Assembly (NCBI GenBank): GCA_040005095.1
Contig: JBDTZN010000108.1
Location: 1-5,833 of the forward strand
Source: UBA5186 sp040005095
GTDB lineage: Bacteria > Actinomycetota > Thermoleophilia > Gaiellales > Gaiellaceae
Length of the DNA stretch: 5,833 nt
Reading direction: 5' to 3'
Notes under the pieces: generated by a model
What the model saw: the letters and a program-made list of their open reading frames with translations, nothing else
The model's database searches: none
What the model was told of the DNA's origin: nothing
Part shown: positions 1 through 5,458 of the stretch, piece by piece
How positions within the stretch are numbered: the first letter of the stretch is position 1
Layout: every line of letters begins with the position of its first letter
Position numbers and translations under genes: made by a program

Positions 1-35
1 CCCTCACCTAGCCTCAAACGAGCTATTCACGCGGG

Positions 36-1553
36 TTGACGCCCCGCCGATGCAGTGGAGGCGTGAGACGTACCGCTGCGGTCATCTCCTGCGCCATCGG
101 CGCGCTCAGTCTGTCCGGGGTCGCTCTCGGCGCGTCGTCGTTCGGCGTGACGGACGACCATGCGAAGTACGCGCACGACGGCGGCGCGTCCTTCTACCCG
201 ATGCTGCGCGACCTCGGCATGTCCGAGAACGCGATGACCGTCACGTGGGATCCGGCCAGCCCGTCGGCGATTCCGGAGAAGGTCTTCCTCGACCGCTCCG
301 TGCCCCAGGCAGCGGCCCGCGGGATGCGGCTGATCTTTTCGGTGCAGCCGCGACAGGCCGCATCGATCACCCGCTCCTTCACGACTGCCTCGCAGTTCAC
401 GGCCTTCCTCCAGCAGCTCGCGACGACCTACCCCCAGGTCAAGGATTACGTCGTCGGCAACGAGCCGAATCAGCCTCGCTTCTGGCAGCCGCAGTTCGAC
501 GAGGCCGGGAATCCCGCGTCACCCTCAGCGTATGAGGCGCTGCTCGCGGCGGGCTACGACGCGCTGAAGGCGGTCAACCCGTCGATCCGCGTGATCGGCT
601 TCGGTCTCTCCCACCGCGGCAACGACGACCCGACCGCGGCGAGCAACATCTCGATGTCGCCGATTCGCTTCATCGCCGGCGCCGGCGCGGCCTATCGCGC
701 CAGCGGCCGCACGCGACCGATCATGGACGACTTCGGCTTCCATCCCTACCCCGGCGCCTCCACGGACTCGATCGCGAAGGGCGCCCAGTGGCCGAATGCC
801 AGCGTGGCGAACCTCGACCGGGTCAAGCAGGCGATCTGGGACGGCTTCCACGGGACGGCGCAACCGACCGTCGAGGACGGCCTCGGTTTCCGCGTCACCG
901 AGATCGGCTGGCAGGCGGCAGTCCCGCAGAGCTCGCTCGGGTCCTACACCGGCGCCGAGAACGTGGAGACCGCGCCCGAGGACACGCAGGCCGAGATCTA
1001 CGGCAGCCTCGTGCGCCTGCTCGAGTGTGACTCGCAGGTGTCCGACGTCCTCTTCTTCCACCTGATCGACGAGACGTCGCTCGAAGGATTCCAGTCCGGT
1101 CTGATGCGCGCCGACGGCTCGGCCCGACCCGCCTACGGCGCCGTCAAGCAGGCGCTGGTCGAGACGGGCGGGAAGTGCTCCGGAACGCCGAACGCCTGGC
1201 ATCACACCACGACCGTCGTCGGCGCCTCGCTTTCCTGGAAGCAGTACAAGCGCTCGAACTGGGCAACCGCGACCGTCGGCGAGGACGTGAAGGTCGTGTC
1301 CGGAGTCGTGCGGGTGTCAGGCAAGGGACGGGTCTCGCGGAACGCAATCGCCCGCGCACTCGCCGACGGCGGCGTGCCCCAGGTTCAGGCCGTGCAGCAG
1401 AGCGTCCTCAAGGCGTACTGGAATCAGGTCGTCAAGGTGCCGAAGACGGGTATCGTCAAGGGCACCTACGTCGCCGCGGTGCAGCTCAGCTCGGTGCTCG
1501 CTCCGGAGCGCACGGTGCTCTTCGTGGGTCCGCGTTTCCGCGTCGGCCGCTAG
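36..1553 (+). CDS. Exported clan GH-A glycoside hydrolase-like TIM-barrel protein
   Basis: Probably a secreted glycosidase or glycosidase-like protein; substrate unknown. Residue numbers assume the TTG start at 36. An N-terminal signal peptide (hydrophobic about residues 14-32, ending near ALGA) precedes a barrel-like domain at about 35-375. The motif VVGNEPNQPRFW carries N142-E143, the Asn-Glu pair of the acid/base strand in clan GH-A (families such as GH5 and GH39). RVTEIGW supplies E289, suited to be the nucleophile, and FHPYP (H236, Y238) fits the strand-6 His/Tyr region. About 120 residues follow (385-505), beta-rich and basic, with no domain I recognise. The start is uncertain: TTG 36 has no clear ribosome site, while in-frame GTG 63 gives a compact signal peptide (MRRTAAVISC...) but has GGAGG only one base upstream. 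An in-frame stop at 9-11 excludes a longer gene. It converges with the broken lipoprotein gene. The GH-A fold is likely; the exact family is not assigned. Confidence 0.83.
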   Translation: MTPRRCSGGVRRTAAVISCAIGALSLSGVALGASSFGVTDDHAKYAHDGGASFYPMLRDLGMSENAMTVTWDPASPSAIPEKVFLDRSVPQAAARGMRLIFSVQPRQAASITRSFTTASQFTAFLQQLATTYPQVKDYVVGNEPNQPRFWQPQFDEAGNPASPSAYEALLAAGYDALKAVNPSIRVIGFGLSHRGNDDPTAASNISMSPIRFIAGAGAAYRASGRTRPIMDDFGFHPYPGASTDSIAKGAQWPNASVANLDRVKQAIWDGFHGTAQPTVEDGLGFRVTEIGWQAAVPQSSLGSYTGAENVETAPEDTQAEIYGSLVRLLECDSQVSDVLFFHLIDETSLEGFQSGLMRADGSARPAYGAVKQALVETGGKCSGTPNAWHHTTTVVGASLSWKQYKRSNWATATVGEDVKVVSGVVRVSGKGRVSRNAIARALADGGVPQVQAVQQSVLKAYWNQVVKVPKTGIVKGTYVAAVQLSSVLAPERTVLFVGPRFRVGR

Positions 1554-1619
1554 GAGGGTCTGGTGGAACGGGCCTCGTCGTCGGGGTGCGATGCTCGTTC
1601 CAAGGCAAGGACGCAGGGA

Positions 1620-1646
1620 GTGCGCGTACCAACCCGGTACGCGCAC
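1620..1646. terminator. Bidirectional hairpin terminator between convergent genes
   Basis: A perfect 11-bp inverted repeat (GTGCGCGTACC / GGTACGCGCAC) flanks a 5-base loop AACCC. It lies 66 bases after the stop of the glycosidase-like gene and about 70 bases after the stop of the opposing lipoprotein gene, where a shared terminator is expected. Neither side has a clear T tract, which is common for high-GC actinobacterial hairpins, so termination is inferred from position and stem strength. The rest of 1554-1715 shows no coding or regulatory signal. Confidence 0.6.
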
Positions 1647-1715
1647 GACTGAGGACGCCCGCATTGGGGCGAGCAGCGCGGCCCGGCGGCTCAGCGCCCG
1701 TTTCGCCAGGCCCTC

Positions 1716-2620
1716 CTAGTCGCAGATCGCGAGCTTCCAGCCGCTCGGCGCAGGCGTGAAGCGCGCGACCAGGCTCCTCCCTCGAGCCTGGAACTCGGCA
1801 CGGTCGTCTCGGAGTAGGCGCATCTTTCCGAGCTGTTCCGGATTGTCCCAGCCGCGTGGCGGGTTGCCCGAACCGTCGCTGAGCGGCGGACTGGCGCGCC
1901 AGAGACGTCCGTCGAAGTATGTGCCGAGAATCCCGCAATGGGTGCGGAGCACATGCAAGTAGCGAGCTCCGACCTGCGCCGGACCCGCGCACGCAGGTCG
2001 CGCGCTCCGTGGCGAGCAGACCCAGCGCCCCAGCTCGAGCGGTCCGGGAACTCCACAGGCGCAGTGCCTGCCAATACGCCGGGCGGTGGGGGCGGAATCG
2101 GGTCGCCGGGGTGGATCACCGGCTCGACCGCGTTCGCGGAACGGAGCGCCCGAAGCGCCCGCAGCGCGAGCCCGCGATCGGAGCCTTGCCCGCGATACAC
2201 CTTGATCTGCACCTTGTTGGTGAACATGACCGGTGCGCTGTCGATCGTCCCGACCGGCGCGCCGCGCACCTCGCGCCGCTGCCAGATCGGAGCGCGGGTG
2301 ACGACCTCGAGCTGTGTGCACAACGGCTGAATCTGGATCTCCAGCGGAACCGGGCATCCGCCGGGATCGATCCCCTGAGGGAGCTTGCACGTGCCGTAGC
2401 TCAAGCTCACGAATGCGGTATTGCCGATCTCGACGCGTTCGAGATCCCACTGTTCGAAATGCCCGCCCACCCAATAGAGCGGGTGGCGATCGAAAGCTCG
2501 CATGGCAGCGAGGTCGGGAGTCCCACCACCGACAGCTCGCGGTCCACCGGAGCACCCGGCGAGGATCGCGACACAGCAGAGCGCGACACCGCTGAGGGCT
2601 CTTGCGCGAATCGCGTGCAT
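1716..2620 (-). pseudogene. Lipoprotein gene disrupted by a frameshift
   Basis: An exported lipoprotein of unknown function, about 300 residues if repaired. The ATG at 2620 is preceded by AGGAG with 5-base spacing. The first frame gives a signal peptide ending in lipobox LAGC (lipidated Cys23, Ser at +2). Then comes a domain with Cys78, Cys89 and Cys101 (YGTC, GGCPVPLEIQ, PLCTQ), followed by PVMFTNKVQIKVY and a proline run near residue 175. This resembles, from memory, domains of actinobacterial hypothetical proteins. Beyond about residue 190 this frame becomes Arg/Ser-rich and implausible. The -1 frame instead reads a coherent C-terminal part (ARYLHVLRTHCGILGTYFDG, PPLSDGSGNPPRGWDNPEQ, FTPAPSGWKLAICD) ending at TAG 1718-1716. 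The switch lies within about 1985-2090 and fits loss of one base. The cause is either real decay or a sequencing/assembly error. It diverges from the LVIVD gene. Confidence 0.75.
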
Positions 2621-2621
2621 T

Positions 2622-2650
2622 TTGACTCCTGGGAGCGGCCGTACTAGCGT
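2622..2650 (+). promoter_or_regulatory. Putative promoter of the LVIVD-repeat gene
   Basis: TTGACT (2622-2627), a 17-base spacer, then TAGCGT (2645-2650). This fits a housekeeping sigma-70-type promoter with the TAnnnT -10 common in actinobacteria. Transcription would start near 2657, leaving a leader of about 20 bases that carries the ribosome site before GTG 2677. The -35 hexamer sits on the start region and ribosome site of the divergent lipoprotein gene. Inferred from sequence pattern only. Confidence 0.4.
2626..2630 (-). promoter_or_regulatory. Ribosome binding site of the lipoprotein gene
   Basis: AGGAG on the minus strand, five bases before the ATG at 2620. It decides the start: the alternative GTG at 2662 would add 14 residues in front of a normal lipoprotein signal peptide. 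The site overlaps the -35-like hexamer of the opposing gene's putative promoter. Confidence 0.7.
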
Positions 2651-2665
2651 CGCTGGCTCCACGAC

Positions 2666-2673
2666 GAGGGGGG
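2666..2673 (+). promoter_or_regulatory. Ribosome binding site of the LVIVD-repeat gene
   Basis: The purine run GAGGGGGG ends three bases before the GTG at 2677, with its GAGG core seven bases away, and supports that start codon. The metalloprotease gene carries a nearly identical leader (GAGGGGGAAC before GTG). Confidence 0.65.
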
Positions 2674-2676
2674 AAC

Positions 2677-4128
2677 GTGCACAAGCTCATTCTCGCGGCC
2701 GGGGCTGCTGCCGTCGCCGCAATCATCGCCGGAGTCGCGCTCGCCGCCGGCGGAAGCGACCTGCTGAAGGACGAACAGCACTTCTATACGCAGTCGCAGA
2801 AGACGTTCGACGGCGGGAACAAGGGCGGCTCCTTCTGGAACATGATGGCCGTCGGCCACAACGATCTCGGCGGCCGCGGGTTCAACGGCGACGTCTGGAC
2901 GCACAAGGGCTATGCGTACGTCGGCCACTGGGGCTTCCAGGATCCGGCGAACGGTCACAGCGACTACTGCCCCTCGCCGCCGCTCAGCGGTGTCGCCGTC
3001 CTCGACGCTCGTGACCCGTCGACACCCACTCGGATCTCGACGCTGCAGAATCCGGTCGGCACCTCGGCAGAGGACGTGACCGTGTTCACCGCCAAGTACG
3101 GCCCTCTTGCGGGCCATGAGATAGCCGCATCGGGCATCCAGTGGTGCGGAGGCCCCAGGCACGATCCCGCGGCAATCCATGGGCTGATGCTCTGGGACGT
3201 CACGAATCCCGCCGCTCCGGTCGAGCTCGGCTTCTACAACTCGGGCTGCTGCACGCGGGGCGTCCACGAATTCGAGGTGCAGGACAGGCCGGACCTGAAG
3301 AAGACGTTCGCGTACGTCACGGTCCCCGCCGGGAACTATCCCGACGCGGAAAACGCGAGCGGTGTGCGGGATGCCCGCGGCCTCGGCGACTTCCGTTTGA
3401 TCGACATCACCGATCCGCGAGCGCCGACGATGGCCTCCTCCTGGGGCATCCAGTACATCGGCGGCCCGTTCTACGGCGGACAGGGCTGCGACCCCGACGC
3501 GAACTACGGACACGGCGCTGAGCCCTCCGCGGACGGCAAGCTCGTGTTCGTCTCCTACTGGGACTCAGGCTTCGTCGCGCTCGACGTGAGCAATCCGGCA
3601 AAGCCCATCTACAAGGGCCGAACCTCCTATCGCTCGAACGAAGACGGCGACGCCCACTCTTCGAACTACGACGAAGGACGCAAGCTGCTCTTCTCGGCCG
3701 ACGAGGACTTCTGCAAGACCTCGGGCTCGGGCATCGAGAAGGGCTTCGGCTACATGCGCGTTTGGGACTACTCGAGGCTCGGCGCGCCGGTCGAGATCGG
3801 GCAGTACCGGACGCCGAACTCGCTCGGCACGAACGACCAGGCCGCCGGCGACTACGTGATCCACAACCCGTTGCTCGTCGGGACGGACGTGTACGCCTCG
3901 TGGTACAGCGACGGGATCCGCATCATCGACACGTCGAACCCGCGCAACCCGCGTGAGGTCGCCTACTTCGTGCCGCCGGCCGCGCAGCAGGTCGTGCATC
4001 CCAACCAACGCGGAACGCTGACGAACACGACGCAGGTCTGGGGCGTGGAGGTCGACGAGGCGACCGGCTTGATCTACGCGAGCGACATGAACTCCGGTCT
4101 GTGGATTCTCAAGCGCACCGACCGTTGA
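2677..4128 (+). CDS. Exported LVIVD-repeat beta-propeller protein
   Basis: A 483-residue secreted protein likely folded as a beta-propeller; LVIVD-repeat proteins are cell-surface or extracellular and poorly characterised, and no enzymatic role can be read here. The GTG start has a strong ribosome site and gives a signal peptide (about residues 1-24, ending VALAA). Repeats of the type hydrophobic-x-hydrophobic-x-D-x-x-x-P-x-x-P recur: GVAVLDARDPSTPTRI (105-120), GLMLWDVTNPAAPVELG (169-185), FRLIDITDPRAP (239-250), GFVALDVSNPAKPIYKG (298-314), YMRVWDYSRLGAPVEIG (359-375), GIRIIDTSNPRNPREVA (413-429), and a last strand GLWILKRTD (474-482). That suggests about seven blades. Cysteines at 98, 157, 191, 192, 271 and 346 could form disulfides, consistent with export. 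His/Asp/Gly-rich segments between repeats (GHWGFQDPANGH, YGHGAEPSADG, DGDAHSSNYDEG) might bind metal, which is inference. Its 3' end faces the metalloprotease gene across a shared hairpin. Confidence 0.88.
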   Translation: MHKLILAAGAAAVAAIIAGVALAAGGSDLLKDEQHFYTQSQKTFDGGNKGGSFWNMMAVGHNDLGGRGFNGDVWTHKGYAYVGHWGFQDPANGHSDYCPSPPLSGVAVLDARDPSTPTRISTLQNPVGTSAEDVTVFTAKYGPLAGHEIAASGIQWCGGPRHDPAAIHGLMLWDVTNPAAPVELGFYNSGCCTRGVHEFEVQDRPDLKKTFAYVTVPAGNYPDAENASGVRDARGLGDFRLIDITDPRAPTMASSWGIQYIGGPFYGGQGCDPDANYGHGAEPSADGKLVFVSYWDSGFVALDVSNPAKPIYKGRTSYRSNEDGDAHSSNYDEGRKLLFSADEDFCKTSGSGIEKGFGYMRVWDYSRLGAPVEIGQYRTPNSLGTNDQAAGDYVIHNPLLVGTDVYASWYSDGIRIIDTSNPRNPREVAYFVPPAAQQVVHPNQRGTLTNTTQVWGVEVDEATGLIYASDMNSGLWILKRTDR

Positions 4129-4148
4129 CGAACGCGCGCTGACGGACT

Positions 4149-4178
4149 GCGGAGCCGCCGGATGACCGGCGGCTCCGC
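4149..4178. terminator. Bidirectional hairpin terminator between convergent genes
   Basis: A perfect 13-bp stem, GCGGAGCCGCCGG paired with CCGGCGGCTCCGC, around the four-base loop ATGA. It lies 20 bases after the stop of the LVIVD gene and 16 bases after the stop of the opposing metalloprotease gene. No T tract follows on either side. Stem length, the tight loop and the central position make a shared terminator likely. Confidence 0.72.
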
Positions 4179-4194
4179 GTCTACCAGGTGGGAC

Positions 4195-4953
4195 TCAGAA
4201 GTCCAGATGGAGTGGATCCGCCCAGATCACGAACGTGACCAGGAGGTCGCCGTTCGGCAGGTGATCCGTGTACACGCTCGCGCGATCGTTCGCCGGAGCG
4301 AAGTCGGGGACGGCGGCCGGGAGGCCGGACGCAGCGCCGATCGTCGTCGTGGCGTCGTTGTGGCCGTAGATGATGGCGAGCTCGTCGTAATCGTGCTGGT
4401 TCGGGCTCGTGCTCAGCAGGTCCGAGCTGCTCGTGTTGTGGTAGTAGTCCATGCAGGTGTTCAGCGACTCGCCGGACGTGCTCTGGTGGTCGAGACCGAA
4501 CGTGTGCCCGATCTCCTGGCAGATCACGTGCTGCATCTCTGCCGTGTTGTTGTACTGGTAGGTCGAGTTGCCGAAGTAGTAGTCGTTGTTCTTGACGGTG
4601 CCTTGCGTGATGTGCACGCCGCCCGTAATCCAGATCTGAGCGACGCCAAGCCACCCGGTGTTGCCATAGCTGGCGCTGCAAACCTCGACCCGCCCGGAGG
4701 TGGGCCGGCAGTTCTTCCCCTTCGCCCCGCCCTGGACGACTGGCGCGTCGAGGACGGTCGAAACCGACCAGTCCGACGATGCCTTGGCGAGCATCGGGCC
4801 CCACGCCCCACTCACGTTGTTGCCGAGCTTGATCGTGAACGGATTCGACATGCGAGCCCAGTGGTACCCGCCCCAGGAATGGGTCGCGCTCGCGCTTCCC
4901 GCGGTGACGGCGGCAACGAGCACGGCCACCATCAGCGCAACGATCTTCTTCAC
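4195..4953 (-). CDS. Secreted metzincin-type metalloprotease with QExxHxxGxxH motif
   Basis: Likely an extracellular zinc endopeptidase of the matrixin/metzincin type, 252 residues. The GTG start is preceded by GAGGGGG with 5-base spacing. The signal peptide (MKKIVALMVA...) has a cleavage site near SASA|THSW at residue 23. The active-site helix reads HVICQEIGHTFGLDHQ: catalytic Glu147, His150 and His156 with Gly153 match HExxHxxGxxH, but the first zinc ligand is Gln146, not His. A Met-turn follows as NTCMDYY (Met168), 12 residues after the last His, as metzincins require. Cys145 beside the helix and Cys167 beside the Met-turn may form a disulfide, as may Cys82 and Cys92. The C-terminal part contains PNQHDYDELAIIYGH (184-198). 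There is no obvious long propeptide or cysteine switch. From memory, actinobacteria contain related proteins with QE..GH..GL.H and CMDY, so Gln may be normal for this subfamily; I could not check this. It diverges from the small TIMP-like gene. Confidence 0.84.
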   Translation of the reverse strand: MKKIVALMVAVLVAAVTAGSASATHSWGGYHWARMSNPFTIKLGNNVSGAWGPMLAKASSDWSVSTVLDAPVVQGGAKGKNCRPTSGRVEVCSASYGNTGWLGVAQIWITGGVHITQGTVKNNDYYFGNSTYQYNNTAEMQHVICQEIGHTFGLDHQSTSGESLNTCMDYYHNTSSSDLLSTSPNQHDYDELAIIYGHNDATTTIGAASGLPAAVPDFAPANDRASVYTDHLPNGDLLVTFVIWADPLHLDF

Positions 4954-4958
4954 AGGTT

Positions 4959-4965
4959 CCCCCTC
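4959..4965 (-). promoter_or_regulatory. Ribosome binding site of the metalloprotease gene
   Basis: GAGGGGG on the minus strand, five bases before the GTG at 4953. It supports this start, which gives a clean Lys-Lys plus hydrophobic signal peptide. Confidence 0.65.
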
Positions 4966-4970
4966 GGATT

Positions 4971-4989
4971 CGGTTGACGGCTACAACCG
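4971..4989. promoter_or_regulatory. 19-bp dyad, possible operator or leader hairpin
   Basis: CGGTTG and CAACCG form a 6-bp inverted repeat around the 7-base spacer ACGGCTA. It covers a TTGACG -35-like hexamer (4974-4979) on the plus strand and lies in the expected leader of the metalloprotease mRNA. Its size suits a dimeric repressor operator, but it is short and could be chance. Confidence 0.3.
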
Positions 4990-5002
4990 CAGTTACCACA
5001 GT
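4974..5002 (+). promoter_or_regulatory. Weak putative promoter of the TIMP-like gene
   Basis: TTGACG (4974-4979), 17-base spacer, then CACAGT (4997-5002). The -35 is near consensus, the -10 matches at only three positions. It would place the transcription start near 5009, about 39 bases before the ATG at 5048. It overlaps the opposing promoter and the dyad at 4971-4989, so the two genes may share regulation. Confidence 0.25.
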
Positions 5003-5028
5003 CTGAGCAGGTTGCCGGACGATGTCAA
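5000..5028 (-). promoter_or_regulatory. Putative metalloprotease promoter
   Basis: On the minus strand, a consensus -35 TTGACA (5028-5023), 17-base spacer, then CAGACT (5005-5000), which matches three of six -10 positions. It predicts a start near 4993 and a leader of about 40 bases. The -35 is good, the -10 weak. Confidence 0.35.
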
Positions 5029-5047
5029 CGTGCAAGGATGTGACGCA

Positions 5048-5455
5048 ATGCTCATTCGGCGACGTACTCCATACATGCGGAGCAAGCGCATCCTTCTCGC
5101 GGCCATGCTGACCGCCGCAATTGTTCCGGGTCTCGCGCGCGCCTCGTGCATCGCGATGACACCCGCGCAGCAGCGAGCGCGCGCGAACGTGATCTTCGAA
5201 GGACGAGCGCTCGAGAGCGCGACCACGACCGGCGTTCAGCGGTTCCGCGTCACCCGCTACCTCAAGGGCAGCGGACCGCTGGTCGTGCGAGTCGCGACCG
5301 GCGAGGTGCGGCACGCCGGCGGCGGCGGGATCGTCACCTCGGTGAGCCTGCACGTCGTGCGCGGCGAGCGGTGGAGGATCTATTCACGGGGATCCGCGCG
5401 CCGGATCTTGCAGACGTCGGTCTGCGACGGCTCGAAGCGCATCGCACCCCGCTAG
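5048..5455 (+). CDS. Small exported protein, possible NTR/TIMP-like OB fold
   Basis: A 135-residue exported protein of unknown function. ATG 5048 is chosen because AAGGA lies nine bases upstream; the in-frame ATG at 5075 has no ribosome site. An Arg-rich N terminus and hydrophobic segment (14-28) lead to a likely signal peptidase site ARA|SC near residue 32. The mature part begins with Cys34 and ends with Cys126 (TSVCDGS), a possible disulfide. Between them lie NVIFEGRAL (48-55), VQRFRVTRYLKGSGPLVVRV (63-82) and GERWRIYSRG (106-115). This order (N-terminal Cys, FxGxV strand, V-x-x-x-LKG, G-x-x-Y strand, C-terminal TSxC) resembles bacterial NTR/TIMP-like domains, but the central Cys-Gly is missing. 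Predicted cleavage would leave Ser before Cys, whereas inhibitory TIMPs need a free N-terminal Cys to bind zinc. Gene call strong, fold tentative. It diverges from the metalloprotease and its stop is three bases from that of the YtkA-like gene. Confidence 0.8.
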   Translation: MLIRRRTPYMRSKRILLAAMLTAAIVPGLARASCIAMTPAQQRARANVIFEGRALESATTTGVQRFRVTRYLKGSGPLVVRVATGEVRHAGGGGIVTSVSLHVVRGERWRIYSRGSARRILQTSVCDGSKRIAPR

Positions 5456-5458
5456 CGC

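Noticed and set aside
525..1205. A 226-codon minus-strand frame inside the glycosidase-like gene
   Set aside because: Arg/Ala/Val-rich shadow; the plus strand carries the catalytic motifs and a signal peptide.
1691..1985. Continuation of the lipoprotein reading frame to a stop at 1691
   Set aside because: After about residue 190 this frame turns Arg/Ser-rich, while the -1 frame gives coherent protein to its end; it is the out-of-frame tail after the frameshift.
1919..2647. A 242-codon plus-strand frame opposite the lipoprotein gene
   Set aside because: It lacks a ribosome site and any motif, while the minus strand shows a lipobox and a coherent domain; it stays open only because of base composition.
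2644..3513. A 289-codon minus-strand frame opposite the LVIVD gene
   Set aside because: Its translation has no motif, while the plus strand has a signal peptide, a strong ribosome site and clear repeats.
4181..5353. A 390-codon open frame on the minus strand and a 271-codon frame on the plus strand (4162-4977)
   Set aside because: Both are shadows of the metalloprotease gene in GC-rich DNA: Arg/His/Val-rich translations with no signal peptide, ribosome site or recognisable motif, and the minus one crosses the divergent promoter region.
5390..5406. Short inverted repeat GATCC-N7-GGATC
   Set aside because: Only five base pairs and inside the coding region of the small exported protein; expected by chance.
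5075..5455. Alternative start ATG at 5075 for the small exported protein
   Set aside because: No ribosome site in front of it, whereas ATG 5048 has AAGGA at a nine-base distance and still gives a workable signal peptide.
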